Below are positions 36,268-49,377 of a stretch of DNA of 64,000 nt, piece by piece. The notes under the pieces were generated by a model that saw only the letters and a list, made by a program, of their open reading frames with translations, made no database searches and had not been told where the DNA came from. How positions within the stretch are numbered: the stretch's first letter is position 1; every line of letters begins with the position of its first letter. Source of the stretch: Setomelanomma holmii. Taxonomy: Eukaryota; Ascomycota; Dothideomycetes; Pleosporales; Phaeosphaeriaceae. The translations under genes and the position numbers were made by a program. The stretch lies in contig ML978204.1 of the NCBI GenBank assembly GCA_010015745.1, positions 1-64,000 of the forward strand, in the 5' to 3' direction.

Positions 36268-37916
36268 TCACTCCTTGACGCCCGTATCAGGCCCATCAAT
36301 ATCCTTAACATCAGCCTGCTCCACGGCATCTTTCACACGCTGTCCAATGTTCCCCGTAGCATCTCGACCCGTGTTCGCCGCACCAACAGCCTTCTGCGAC
36401 GCATCGCTGACGACGCCCTTGCCGCTCTCGAGGATCTCGCTTGTTTGTTGCGAAGCGCTATCTTTGGTCTGGTCGAGGAGCTGAGCCGCTTGTGTTGAAG
36501 TAGACGTTGCAGCGTCTTGAACTTTCTGCGTCGCTGAACTAGACAATTCACTAGCCTTCGCATACGCCTCGCTAGCTTGCTGCTTCCCGCTTTCCAGCAT
36601 GCTGGACGCGCGCTGGGATCCGTCTGCCGCAACCTCCTTTACTTTATCGCTTGCTTGGCCTGCCATCTCCACACCTTTTTCATACGCGTCGGTGACGGAC
36701 TCTTTGCCCTGTGAGTACAAATCCTTGGCACCATCCGATGCGCGCTTGGCTAGTTCTTCTGGACTTGGAGATTTCTGTAGCGCCTTGAGAACGGTGTAGT
36801 ACAGGCTTATAATCATGGTGTGTATACGGTCTTTCATCAACATCGTGATGCCGTGCGAGAAGAAGCCCTTGAGGACTTCGGCGCTGAGACCTTGGTATAA
36901 ACCCTCCAAGCCCTCGGTCTCGGTGATGCGCAGGATCGTGCTGAAGACTGTGCGTTGACGAGCGCGTGCAGCGGTTGTGTCTGGAGTCGATTTCTCGGAC
37001 GTTTCGCCAGACGTGGATGTCGGCTTCTGGCTCGATACTTGTGCGCGAGTCTTGGCGAGCGAGAAGGGGTACGTGACGGTCGAGGCGAGTGCTTTGCTAA
37101 TGGCCGCGAGGAGGAAGGTGATGCGTGCGCCGGGGTCTTCGCGCTTGGTCCGTGGTACGAGCAGGCGGAGGAGGACTTTGTGGAGGAGCATGGTGATGCT
37201 TGGGTTTAGGGTCAAGACCAAGCTCGCTGAATAGCCTGACCAAAAGCCTTGCAAGCCCTTCTCGCGCAATATCTCACGTGCGATATCAATCGCGTTCGAG
37301 GTCGGTGGAATGGTTGTTGGGCCATTGTCGCTGAGCATAGATGCTGTCTGCTTCCGGGTGACGATTTGCTGTATTGGCGTGGTCCAGAACTTGGAGAATG
37401 CGCCTGCTACCACACCCACGCCGATCTCCTCCAACGCAGGCAGACTTTTGCCACTCCCACGCGCATCTAGTCTGCTCTGCCTGACATACGAGTATGCTAG
37501 GAAGAAGAGAAAGCTGTCTGCCACACCCTTGACGACCTCGGGTACCACACCGCTGTAGAACGCCTGCAAGCCACCTTCCCTCTCGTAGATGGTGTTGATC
37601 GCATCGAGAATGCCCGTGTAATGTGCATGCTTGCCATCGCGCTTCAATTGTCGTTGTACTTGTAACCGCGTGACCACGAGATCGAGAGGGTATGTCAGGA
37701 GCTTCGAGATGGCCGTTCCAGCTGCGCCGGACGTCGCATGACCGAGCGCCGGAAGAGCTGGTCCTAATGCGCTGTGATGATGCGCGTCATTCGAGATATG
37801 GTATAATGTGAAGGCATCCTACGTGTCTCAGTATAGTCGTGCCGAGGTATCACGTTGAAGCTTACCAGCTGTGAGTTGTAGATGTAGCTCGCCTTGTCAG
37901 GACTATCAGACGACAT
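36268..37916 (-). CDS. Mitochondrial-carrier-family transporter (PMP47/ANT1 type) with long repetitive tail, 533 aa
   Basis: Exon 1 is 37916-37866 (MSSDSPDKASYIYNSQL); exon 2 is 37818-36268; the 47-nt intron joins in frame. Three carrier repeats are visible, with Px[DE]xx[KR]-type signatures TYPLDLVVTRLQ, TTPIQQIVTRKQ and TYPFSLAKTRAQ, and the late motifs YSGVVPEVVKG, WSGYSASLVLT and YQGLSAEVLKG. Similarity points to peroxisomal adenine-nucleotide carriers (Ant1/PMP47), which import ATP for fatty-acid activation. After about residue 355 comes an unusual extension of some 180 residues of degenerate 11-mer-like repeats rich in Ala, Ser, Lys and Glu (KESVTDAYEKGVEMAGQASD), resembling LEA or apolipoprotein helices. 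The usual length for the family is about 330. Confidence 0.85.
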
Positions 37917-39233
37917 TTCGGCGGTTTGGAGATGGCTTCAGACTGGCTCGGGAGGTATAAAGCAAAAAAAATATGAAGCGATTGAAAACGCGGGGAAAGT
38001 TCTCATGAAGAAGTGCGGAGCCGTGAAGCTTTGTGCTACTCCTCAGCCTCGGAGACGTCATTGGCGTCACGCGTCGGAACCTTGTTGGAGATCATCAGCC
38101 GAGCACGCTACCGGTAAAGATTTTTGGCTTGTGATTCTGCGCTTCACCACCACCAGAACACCCGTCCACAACACGACGAGGTGCCTGCGACTACGCATCG
38201 ACTGACGAGCGCGTCAGGCTTTACTCGAGTCGCCCGCGGCAGCAAGATGCATGCTGTAGTGGATTGTCCGCGTATGCCGACGGCGACTCGGACAATGGAG
38301 TACTCAAAGCAACTGCGTGAACTCCCACGAGTAATGAGCACAGTTGAAAGTATCCTCCAAGAAGAACACTGCTGGCAAGTAAATACTGAATCGGACTCAA
38401 GAGATCTGAAAGGACTCGTTCAAGAGGAAGAAGTTTTCGCGTCTCGTTGCCGGCTACATGTAACAAAGCAGGCTCTATCTCGCAAGAACGCTGTCAGCTT
38501 CAAGTCAAGTGTTGACCTCAGGAAAGCATAGCAAATCAAGGTCAACCTTTCGGCATTTGTGGCGGACGGTATGTCGAATGCAAGCAAAGACCGCCGCGTA
38601 ATGCGAATAGCTCTTAGCACTCGAAACATGGGCGTGCCATTGTTTCAACCTCCGAAACACCACCCGCCAATAATGTATACAGCGTCCCGCTGCGTCGTCA
38701 GCTACATGCACCTCTCAATGTAAATGTCACGACGCCAAGACGATATCCTAGCATGAAAACATACGGCATCACAGCTAGACAGCCAGATTCAAGCGCTACT
38801 CTGTTTCGCAAGGTCAGGCATAGATCCACATTGACTGCGTTTGTGGGCAGTCACTGCTGCTTCCAGTCATTGTTTCAACGTTTGTGAACGTCTAGAAAGA
38901 CCAAGCTTCATGCATGGTAGCAACGTTCAGGCATGTACTAAATATCTGGCATTTGGCTGTTTGACGTAGATATCAGGCCTCCGCGCCTCGATGCTGATGG
39001 AAATCACGATACTTTCATGTATAAATCCTGCCATAGCCTATTTCCTGCTGCCGAGTGTACCTTCAAGCAGTAACTGCAGCCGCAGTCGTATCGTCGTCGT
39101 CGTCGTCGTCACTCTTTCAGACACTCATTCGTTCGTTTGCTATCCTCTTTACATCGAGTGTTGTATCAAGCTACTCGACGCCCCTCTCTGAAATCTATCG
39201 TCTCACGTACAACGACAACAATCATCATCAACC
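37917..39233. other. Intergenic
   Basis: About 1.3 kb without a supported gene. Contains the TCG microsatellite at 39091-39110 and a TATA-like TGTATAAAT near 39019, about 215 bp before the secreted protein gene. Confidence 0.5.
39091..39110. repeat. TCG trinucleotide microsatellite
   Basis: Nearly seven tandem TCG units, in the probable 5' UTR of the secreted repeat protein. Confidence 0.85.
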
Positions 39234-39647
39234 ATGCATCTCCCTCTCGCCACCATCGCCACAGCAGCCCTCCTCCTCTCCACCTCCGCAATCCCATTCC
39301 TCCCCCAAGCCCGGCACATCGACCTCTCCTCACTCGCCAGCGGACGCAACCGCACCTCATCAGGAGGACCCAGTCGTGGTCGCGGTCGCCACTCCCGCGG
39401 CCCATTCCCCACTAGCATATTTGCATCTCGCAGCGGCGTTGCCGCACCTACTGGCGGCTTTCCAGGATCCGGCACACGGCCATCTCGTAGCGGCGGAGCA
39501 GCTGCACCGACCGGTGGACTTCCTGGGTCTGGGACACGACCTTCTCGCTCTATCGTGACTGTTGCGCCGACACCAACTACAGTGCCTAGTGGAGGGGGTG
39601 ATCTGGAGAGTGTGTCGTTTGCGTTTCCCACTTCTCGTGGTGCATGA
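39234..39647 (+). CDS. Small secreted Gly/Ser/Pro-rich repeat protein, 137 aa
   Basis: Starts with a clear signal peptide (MHLPLATIATAALLLSTSAI, cleavage likely after about residue 20). The mature part is low-complexity and basic, with two near-identical tandem units: APTGGFPGSGTRPSRSG followed by APTGGLPGSGTRPSRS, and a third degenerate one (APTPTTVPSGGG). One N-glycosylation site (NRTS) is present. There are no cysteines, so it is not a typical disulfide-rich effector. It could be a cell-wall or surface protein, or an orphan secreted protein. A GPI signal is not seen. Confidence rests on the signal peptide, the real ATG and the ordered repeats. Confidence 0.65.
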   Translation: MHLPLATIATAALLLSTSAIPFLPQARHIDLSSLASGRNRTSSGGPSRGRGRHSRGPFPTSIFASRSGVAAPTGGFPGSGTRPSRSGGAAAPTGGLPGSGTRPSRSIVTVAPTPTTVPSGGGDLESVSFAFPTSRGA

Positions 39648-40415
39648 GTCTCGAAGAAACTCTCAAGCTAGATGGAATAAGGAAGAACATTGTATCTAAA
39701 GTCCGCAGATGCGCTTTCAACGTCAAAAGAATTCATACATCAGCGCGAGTTCTATCTCACATCTATTGGGCCAAGGGTAGCCAAGCAAGTCTTGAGCCAA
39801 CGAGTACCGTCCAGGCGTCGGGATCTTACACCCGCACAGAACGCACACTACCATAAACACCGTATGGTAGTCTTTTGCAACTTCGAGCTATCAGGTCTGA
39901 GATACCATCTAGCAGATGTCGAGGTCATGGAGGATCATATATCACTGGATTGGTTGGAGATCTAGATTTGCTACAGAAGAATGGACTGATATCAAGGATC
40001 TAAATCTGTACCAGTGTGTCCCAGTGATTGTTGCAGCACTTGACACGTGAACAGACTTCACCCATTGCTTCTACTGCGTGTTGTTCGAACACGTCGGAAC
40101 GATAACAACTCGAAATTGCTGCTTCACGTATTTCTCATGGACACCGAGCCGTGCGATGTATCGTGTCAACTCCCATCAAGTCAAAGACAATTGAATGACA
40201 AGTTCGATTGATTGGGTAGACTACGTTCGATGGAATCAGGTCAGTACCTCCCAATACCTCGCCGTTCCCCTCGTGCAGTCCAACCATCGAGTCTAGCAAG
40301 GGAACGCTGAAAACGTGAACAATAAACCCACAGTAGCCCAAACCTCAAGGCGCAAAACACCCCCGACGATGCTACTTTTACATTTGTTTTCCCTGCACAG
40401 TCCACCTCTCGTTCT
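39648..40415. other. Intergenic
   Basis: 3' flanks of the secreted protein gene and acetyl-CoA carboxylase; a short ATG frame overlaps the stop of the former but lacks any motif. Confidence 0.5.
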
Positions 40416-43400
40416 TTACGCCTTACTCAACATCTTCAACACCTCCTGCTTCTCCGCCGTCGGCAGCGCAGACAACAAATCCAGTACACCCCTCAACCCA
40501 CTCTCCCTATCCTCATTAATCATAGCCGCAACCTTGAACGCCGTACTCTCTCCCTTCAACTTCTTAATGCGCTCGGCTACAGTCGCCCGGTTCTCCTCAT
40601 ACCACGACGCAACGCTCATATCGTCCGTGTCGAAGTTGGGAATATTGCACCACGCCTTGAGCATCTCGAAGCCGCGCGTGCGGTTGGCGACGGCGTCGTC
40701 GGTGGGCGCGGCGGCGAGGAGTTTCTTGAAAATGTGCTCTTCGTTAAGACGGCGGCGGAGACGCCAGTAGAAGAAGCGGCGCGCGTTTTGCCAGCGCAGA
40801 GCTTGGCGGATGACGCCCTTGGCCTTCATGCGGCCGGCGCGGTCGTGCAGGTCGGCGAACTGGATGGCGATCTGGCCGTAGATGGGTAGAAGAGTCTTCT
40901 CGCGTTCGTTCATTTGAGCCTTGATGGTCTGCAGCTGGTCCTTTGGTGTCGATGGATCGTTCAGCTTGCGCTTGAGCGCACCGTATGTGGGATCGTTGCG
41001 TGCCATGGTCTCGAGTTGCTTCTCCTTGCGGTACTTGATGCCGACAATACCTTCGGGCTCGAGAACACCACCGCGCGAGTCTTCATCTGCGTACATCTCC
41101 ATGTATTGCGGGTTGATCGTAGGATCGACGACGACCCAGGATCCACCACGAAGCTCGCCGTATGGAGGAATATAGACAAAGATAGGCTGCTCAAACTTGA
41201 CAAGAGCATCAACAATGTACGATCCGTACTTGAGGACCTCGTTGTACATGTCACGCTGCCCACCAGAGAAACCACGCCAGTTGGCAAGGATCATCAATGG
41301 CAGGTGCTCACCGTGGTTGAAGTCGTTGATAGCTTGCGCAGTCTTGTATGCTGAGTTGGGATACCAAACACCACCAGCCTCTGACGTGACTTGTTCGATG
41401 GAATCAGGGTTGGCAGGATCCGCAGGCGTGACGTTCTCGACAGAGCGAGTCTCGACAGCGATGACACCCATAGGGATGCCACCAAGGCGAGCACGACCGA
41501 CGACAACAGTCTTGGCCCAGCCGCCAAGAGACTCCTCGAAGGAGTCCTTGTCGAACAGACCGGCCTGGTAGCCGTCTTCATCGGTCTTACCAGCAATCAA
41601 ATGTCTGACGTCGTAAGCATTCTTGCCTGGAGGATAGTAGGTGACATCGCGATCCCAGTCGTCAGTTGAGGGTGAGATCGGCACAGGGCTGCCCTTCTTG
41701 TCAGGGACGAACGAGAGCCACTTGACGATCTTGGTGACACCCTCGAAGTCATCATCGGCAGTCATGTGCGACACACCGTTTCGGTACATGATCTGGGTGC
41801 CACCAAGCTGGAGATTGGAAGTGTAGACTTCACGTCCGAGCAGCTTGTTGATGGCCTGGGCACCAGTAAGGATGATCGGCTGGCCTTCGATCTGAATTGC
41901 ACGTTGACCAAGGCGGACAAGGTAAGCACCGATACCTGTTGAGAGTTAGCAACGAACTTGCGCGCAGATGCCAAATATACATACCAACTGAGCGGCAGGT
42001 CACCAAGGTGATGGTAAAGATGTCCTCGTAGGCCCTCGACGTCTCACCAGCGATGAGACCAGAGCCACGGAGCGACTCAACACCAAGACCATCCTCTTGT
42101 CCGATGACGGTGGTGATCTTGAAACGCTTTTCGCCATCGGCATCGACCTGCTCGCAGATGACATCATTGCGCTTGCCATCGACGAAGTGCTCGTACTTCT
42201 CAGGTGTCAGGTACAGGTAGTCGAAACCAGCTTCAGGGCGGTCAACGTCCTTCCAGGCTACTGAGAAGTGGGGAATGAGTTCCTCAGCTATACCAATGCG
42301 AGCACCAGAGTTGGCCGACAAATAGATGCGCGGGATGCCGAGCTTGCGAGCGAGTTCAGAGCACTTGTGGAAGAAGGCATCTTCTTGAGGACCGAAAGAA
42401 CCAATCTTGTAGGTAATGTCGTTGGCGATGATGATGAAGCGGCGGCCCTTGGGGTACTCTGGTGTCCTGGCGGTGACGATCCATCCTACCATACCAATAG
42501 TGTTGAAGCCAGGATCACGATTGACCTCAGCCAGGCTATCGTTCTCGTCAAGCACCAACTCGTAGTACTCGATGCACTCTCCCTTGGCTGGTTGCTTGTC
42601 GCGGAGGTAGGAGTGCTTGCTGATAGCCTGTTGCCATGCGTTTTCGGTGGCTTGTCGGAAGAGCTCGGGGAAGTCGTACACATACTGAGTACCCATAAGA
42701 TGAGCCTTGTAACGCTTGGGTTGGAGCGCGCCCTTAGTCGGATAAGGCGTCGAGACGGGCTGGAGGTGGAGGGCACCGATTTTGGTGGTTCCGCCGATGC
42801 TGTGAAAGAGCCACTTGCCAGCCTTCTCCGACTTGCGCTCAGCGTACATCTCCACCTGGATGACATATCCGGAGGTATTTGTGATTATAACACGAAGTGG
42901 GTATGGAATGCCAGACTCAGGATCAGTGACGATGATACGGATCTCGGCGCCAGTGACACGCAGACGCCAGAGGCGGCGACCGAAGCGCTCCAAGAAACCG
43001 CCAATGGCCTCCTCAACCTCAGATGGGCTCAGAGGGAATACATGCGAGAAGTTGATGAAGATGTGGTTCATGTCAGCCTGCGAGGTGCCAACAATCTCCA
43101 AAGCATCTAAAATATCGGTCATCAACCTGTCAGTCTCGGATACCATGTACTCGGCGGTGGGTATCTCTTCTCGCAACCGACCAGATCGCACAACGGCACG
43201 CAAGAAGTAGCGCTTATCGCTTTCAGCACCCTTGCCAACCGCTTCATAGATGTGGATATTGCGGTTCTCTGTGAAGACTGGCTTGATATTGAACTTAGAT
43301 AGACGCCCAAGCTCAAGTTGGAAGGCAAGCGCAGGCTCAACGTGACGAATGCTGTCATCCTCCTCGTACGCGGGACCACGGAAGGTGTAGTAGCCGGGGT

Positions 43401-46400
43401 AGGTACCGTCCTTGTGGCCGCAGATAAACGTGATGCGGCGGATGCGGTGAGCAGCAAGCTCAGTCTTGTACTCCTCGACGATCGGCAAGATACGCTCCAA
43501 GATCTCTTTATCATCGAAGCTCTCGATATCGCGAACGGCAACGTTAAGCACACCGGTCAGTTCGTCGGTATGCTTGATGTCGACGATGCCGGTGGTAGGG
43601 GTTCGCTTCAAGGTCAAGCCATCCTTCAAACTCAGTCCACTCTTCTTGTGTGCGCCGACAGCTGGGAAGATCTCTAAAGCTTTGGCGATGAGGTCGTCCG
43701 CATCATCGAGGTACTCCACAGGAACGACGACACCCTTTCTAGAGGGCTCGTTTTCGAAGCGGTTGTTGAGATTCGACATGTCGCTGAGAGAGTGGATGCG
43801 AGGTGGGCCACGATCGAAGCCTGGGGTCATAGGCGTACCTGGCTCGGATGGCTCGACCGTGAGACCATACTCAGCCTCGCCTACCTTACGCAGGATGAAG
43901 TCCCAGGACAACAGGCAAGCTTGATCTCCCTCGTTATGGTAGTCGATCTTCTGAAGGTGGTACGCACGGTAAGCACGGCGCGTGTATACCTCAAGAGCAG
44001 CGAGAGCAACCCATGGATCCTGATGAACAAAGAATTGAGTGAGAACATCGAAGACAGTGTATCTCGAATCGACGACCTCCTTGATGACGTCGAAGTTAGG
44101 CTCACGGTGATCCCAGCCGCTCTCTCCGTAGCGAGATTCGACGACAGCTGAACGCAGAATGTGCTCCATCTGGGCAGTGCGCTCCTCAAGGGAAGGCATA
44201 GCACACTGAATAAGCACCTCACGAGCCTTGAGTGAGACCTTTGCAGTCTGGCGCGACTCAAGGTCGGTGAGTTTCTTGAGCGTGTTTTTGAAGTACTTGG
44301 CAATGTTTCCGACACCAGGCTTATTGGGTCGGTACAGGTCCAAAATGGCGATGACAAGGTTGTTCTTTGCGCTGACGCGAGCGTGCGACAGTACGGTGTG
44401 AACAACAGGTGTGATGTTGTCGCGATTCTCGTCACGAAGCTTGAGGATGACTTCTTCGTCTCGCGAGTTGCGAGATGAGAAGAGCTGCTCAACAGCATAG
44501 TACATCTCCAGATAGCTGATCATGACGGCGTACTCATGAGCCTTGAGACCTTCCGAGTAGCGGGCGATGACATCGGCCAAAGGAGCCAAAGCAGCCTTCA
44601 GCAGATCTCGGTCGCCCTTAGCAACATTCTCTTCCAAGAACTTCAGGAACGCCTTTTGCAGAGCTTTGGCGGGGAACTCTAAGCTGCGACCATGTGCCTT
44701 GTCCACAATCTGAGAGAAGATTGTATCGAGCTTCTGCGGCATGCGGGCATGGAGAGCAGAAGCCTGTGCATTCCACTCGCCGTACGGAAGCTCGGGATCA
44801 CGGAGAACCTCGACGAGCTCCTTGAGAGTGCTCTGCATAATGACCTGGTTATCGAAACCCTGAAGAATGTTCTGGAGGATGTTGTTCAAAGCAACAAACT
44901 TCTGTGGGGGCTTGCTTCCCATGACTTGTGGAGAGCCCATGTCTGGGATGAGGCCAAGGAAGGTCTGGGCAGACTTGACCTTGGACGGGTCATCTAGAGC
45001 GAGAACACCGAGAATGTCACCAGCCTCGAGAGTGGCTCCTGGCTGCTTGATTAGGTTGACGATACCATCCTCTTGCGCGATCAAAGGCATGTACATCTTC
45101 ATGACCTCGACCTCAGCGAAAGGCTGGTTCTTCGCAATGTGGTCACCGTTCTCGACGAGGAATCGGACGAGTTTACCAGGAGATGGTGTGCGAAGCTGAG
45201 TGGGATCGTTCTCCTGCTCAAGGAGGCAAGTCTTGCCGTCAACGGACAGACGAGTTGCGCCAACCTCTTCCTTCCAGTACACATTGTGGGATTTTCCAGC
45301 AAGCAAGATCAGGAGACCACCATCGGCGAGCGCACGGACACCGACAGCGCACTTTGAGCCGTTGATGAAAAGTGTGAAGCTGTCAATAGTTGACCTGGTG
45401 GCGGTGAACTTGTATCGGAAGCCCTCGTAGATGAAGTCGACCGGAAAGACAGTCTTCAGAACCTCCTTGGAAGGTACCTGACCCTTCTCCAAACTAGTCT
45501 TGTATTCGCTGATGCAGGCTTCACTAGCAGCAAAAGCCTTGGTGACGGCACCAGAAATGACTGCGATCATGGGATCTGGTCGCTCAGCAGTCAGCTTCTT
45601 GGAGATGAGCTCGTCGAGCCAGCCCGTAGTAATCGTATTGTCCTCGAAAGCTGGGGTCTCGAGCAGCTTAATGAGGTACTCGACAGTCGTGCGGAAGTCA
45701 CCACGAATGCTCAGTTCCTTGAGCGCAACAACCATATGTTTCCGCGACGCTTGTCGGTTTTCGCCATAAGCGAAAATGTGGCCGAATTGCGAATCGGAGA
45801 AGCTGTGGATTCCACCTGCAGAACTAACAGAGAAGTATCCCCAAACGTTGGAGCTACTCCTGAAGTTCAAATCGTGAATAGTACCACCAGACGGCTTGAA
45901 GCCCTCGTCAGGATCTTCAGAGGTAATACGGCAGGCCGTGCAGTGACCCTTGGGAGTCGGTCGTCGCTGGTTCTGCACGCTACCCTGCGTAGCAAAATTG
46001 AAGTCGATCGGCGTAATGGTATGTGGATCAGCGCCGTAAAGGAGGCGGATATCGCGAATGCGGTGGAGGGGCAGACCCATGGCGATCTGGAGCTGGGCGG
46101 CTGGGAGGTTGACGCCCGTCACCATCTCGGTAGTGGGATGCTCGACCTGCAGACGAGGGTTCAGCTCGAGGAAGTAGAACTTGTCGTCAGCGTGCGAGTA
46201 CAAGTACTCGACCGTACCAGCTGAGACGTATCCGACAAGCCTGCCCAACGACACAGCGGCCTTCTCCATCTCGCGGAAGGTCTCGTTGGGAGCGACTGTT
46301 ACCGGCGCCTCCTCGATGATCTTCTGGTGTCGTCGCTGGACCGAGCAGTCACGTCCGAACAGTGAGATGTTGTTGCCGTACTGGTCAGCAACCAGCTGGA

Positions 46401-47436
46401 CCTCCAAATGTCGTGCGCTGCCTGCAAGCTTCATGATGAAGATGGGCGAACCAGGGATTTCGGACGCAGCCGCTGCGTACAGCTGCTGGAAGTCCTCCTC
46501 GCGCTCGACCTTGCGGATACCCTTGCCACCGCCGCCTTCTGAGGCCTTGACCATGACAGGGAAGCCAATCTTCTTCGCAGCCTCGAGACCCTCCTGCCAT
46601 GTCTTTGTGCAGCCCTTGTCGTATATGTGATCCTCGACTGTGACGATGCCATTGTCGTCGACCACAACATCCTCAACACCCGTTCCTGACCACGGAATAC
46701 AGGGCACCCTGGCGTGCTGTGCAACGATTGTGGACGAAATTTTGTCTCCGAGCGAGCGCATAGCCGAACCTGGGGGGCCAATAAAGACGATCTTTTTGGG
46801 CGAGGCAGCGAGCGATTCGGGCAGCTTGGGGTTCTCCGAGGCGTGGCCCCATCCTGCCCACACGGCGTGGACATTCATTCGCTCTGCGACATCGACAATG
46901 AGCTCGACGTTGGCATAATTGTTGTTGTTCGTGCCACCGGGCACCTGCGTCCTGTCAGCCACCTCGCCGCACACAAGCAGAGCGGGAATCGTGTACGCAC
47001 TTCAACATACTGGTCAGCCATGCGGATGTACTCGGCGTTTGCCTGCAGATCCTCGGGCGTGGCCATGACGGTGAACTGGATTGCCCGCTCATCGCCAAAA
47101 GTCTCGTATGCCCACTTCCGCACTGAGCGGATCTCCTTGACTGCTGCAATACCGTTGTTCGCAATGAGCACCTGTGCACCCCGCAATGTCAGCGCGCGCC
47201 CCCTCCATGGCCTCAATGGCCGTCCGATTGGTGTTTCTCACGTTTGTAATGACTGTGTGTCCATCGTGCGCGGTCACAAAGTCCTTCACTTTGCCCGGTG
47301 CAGCGGCCCCGAGGTGGTTTCCGCCGATGAAGTGCGGCGCAAGATTGAACTTGGCCGCGTAGGAGCTCGGTGCGCCGTTGGCAGAGCCATTGGCTTTCGG
47401 TGCAGCTCCAGCCATGTTTTTGGTAGGAATTCCCAT
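40416..47436 (-). CDS. ACC1: Acetyl-CoA carboxylase, 2281 aa
   Basis: Four exons: 47436-47242, 47171-47001, 46944-41985 and 41935-40416; introns of 70, 56 and 49 nt all restore the frame. The multidomain eukaryotic enzyme makes malonyl-CoA for fatty-acid synthesis in the cytosol. In order: biotin carboxylase domain (VLIANNGIAAVKEIRSVRKW, the ATP-grasp loop KASEGGGGKGIRKV, and FLELNPRLQVEHPTTEMVTG); the biotinyl site VEVMKMYMP, whose Lys carries biotin; the long central ACC domain; and the two-part carboxyltransferase domain (LGIPRIYLSANSGARIGIAE, then IGAYLVRLGQRAIQIEGQPI). Length matches fungal ACC (about 2250-2300). The start chosen gives a short Ala/Gly-rich leader; a second Met lies eight codons in. 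It is a single-copy essential enzyme in fungi, and the gene is intact. Confidence 0.96.
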
Positions 47437-49377
47437 GCACGAGCGTCGGGTGCTGCGAGGGGAATATCGTTGGTCGGTGAGGAGCCGGGCAGATTTCTCA
47501 AGGGAGCTCGGCCTCTAGCTTCTCGTCCGTAGATCCTCAGAAATGACCCTAGATGACGACGATGGTCACCTGCAGTTGGCGAAAACTGCAAAAAATCGAG
47601 TAATGTGGCGTCTGAAGCAGCTGTCGGTGGGAGAGCCAGACAGCGTTTTAGTAGTAGATACAGTGTATAAAGTGCCGGTGTTCGACGTCGAAGAAGGCGG
47701 GCAATGCAAAAGTCTAAGTTGTGTGTGTGCCTGGGAGGAAGCAACAACAACAAATGTAGATAAAAGATGTGAGAAGGTGCGAATTGAATCAGCACCAGGT
47801 ATCTGAGGTGAGATGCGAGGAGCAGGAGCAGCAGAGCAGAAGCAGCATGCGGGAGTCCGGGGCAGGTGTATAATAAATTTCTGAGGGCGCGGAACACCCC
47901 AGGCTATCCCGAGCTGTTGAGCTGAGGCCGGGTTGCATATCGCCAACGATGCCGAACACGGTAAGGGACTGCATCACGGTTCCCATGACGCCCTGTCATC
48001 CCAGCTTCAAGCCACGATGCCCTCTCGGAAGCCGTCCGGACCCCGAGCATCGTTCTCTTCTCGAAGATACTTACCTGTCGTCGCCAGCAGGCAGTCACGC
48101 GAGGTCGAGTGCTCGCTACCATGCCTCGATTTTGCTGCGATGGCGATGCTCAGGAACGTTGAGCTCGGGAGACGAACTAATGCCGGCATGCTCCCAACAT
48201 TCCCTATCCAGACGCTGCGAGCACGAATAGTTGCGGGTTGAGGCCCTCGCTATCTCTCAGCAGCAGCTCAGCGACCTTTTAAGCTGCCGCTGATCCGCTG
48301 CCCTTCGTCATCTCATGCGCGGACTGCTTGGGTCCTGGTCGCCGGTGCTGCACGCGTACTCAGGAAGCTCAACAACTACTTTTTGGACGCTTCTGTCTAT
48401 GTCCAATTTTCTCTTCTTTGGTCGGTGTTTCCTTCTCGATCTCCAAGTCCATCCACGGCTCCTCTTCGCCATTCATTATTTCGCTTAGTAGAGCGTCATT
48501 GTAACTGCCATTCGGGTCTCCGCCTCCGATCAAGACATCCATCTCGGAGTCCGTTGCCCTCCAGCCAATCACGTGCCGCAAAGCTCCGCAGCCTCGTCAC
48601 GGAAGAGAGATCGATGCTCTGTTTTTAGACATGCAGTCAGATAAATGACGCTGGTTAGGCTTTGTGATGCCGGTGGAACTTCGGGTGCCTGGTCTGCCGG
48701 TTGCTATGCGCGACAAGTGTGGAGAATGCTTCGAGGGTCTGTTCGAGTCGCGCGAACCATCATGAACGCAGTCGCACAGCCATCACCACTGATAACAGAT
48801 AAGCCTGCCCTCTGCTGCCAGGTCATGCATGTCGCCATGCAAGCTAGATTCCGACGTGCATTCCGAGATCCAGGCACGCGCGCCAGGGTCGCCGTCGCGG
48901 TCCGTGCCGCTCAACTTGACATCAGAGTCGTACGATTCTTGCATCCACACGAAGTGAACCCCAAGAACAACTCGTCTGTGCATAGCACTACCCCAGATTG
49001 TCATGTGCACTGGCTTGCGAGGGTGTTCCGAGCTGTCGTGGTGGTGTAGGCTGAGGATTTTTGAGGGTGGGCGCTTTCACATGTCAATCATTGCACATCC
49101 ACACTCCAGGGCTCAAAACTTCATTAACGACAAAAGAAATGGTATTGAGTGATATATAAGTCCAGTAACAACAATGCTGGCTCCCAACTATGTGCAATAA
49201 TCATCCAAAATGCGCAGAACATCACGCAACCGCTGCAATGCCTCAACGTGATCAGCAGCTGGTACCTGCATCACATGCGCGTCAACGTGCGGCAGTCTGA
49301 ACGAGGCAAAATCTCCGCGAACCACATACCGAGCACGTCAATTGCCACGCGCCGTGATCCGCTCCCGCTACCGTCGC
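47437..49377. other. Intergenic, ACC1 upstream region
   Basis: About 1.9 kb without a supported gene, probably holding the ACC1 promoter and 5' UTR and the 3' flank of NudE. A minus-strand frame near 48369-48545 is acidic but short and isolated. Confidence 0.45.

Noticed and set aside
39644..39856. 70-aa ORF overlapping the stop of the secreted protein gene
   Set aside because: Lies in the likely 3' UTR, has no motif and a Kozak context inherited from the stop codon overlap.
47286..47897. 203-aa ORF overlapping the ACC1 start
   Set aside because: Out-of-frame shadow of ACC1 exon 1 and its leader; low-complexity Leu/His composition.
48369..48581. Acidic minus-strand ORF
   Set aside because: No ATG at its start; an internal Met leaves fewer than 60 residues with no motif or partner exon.
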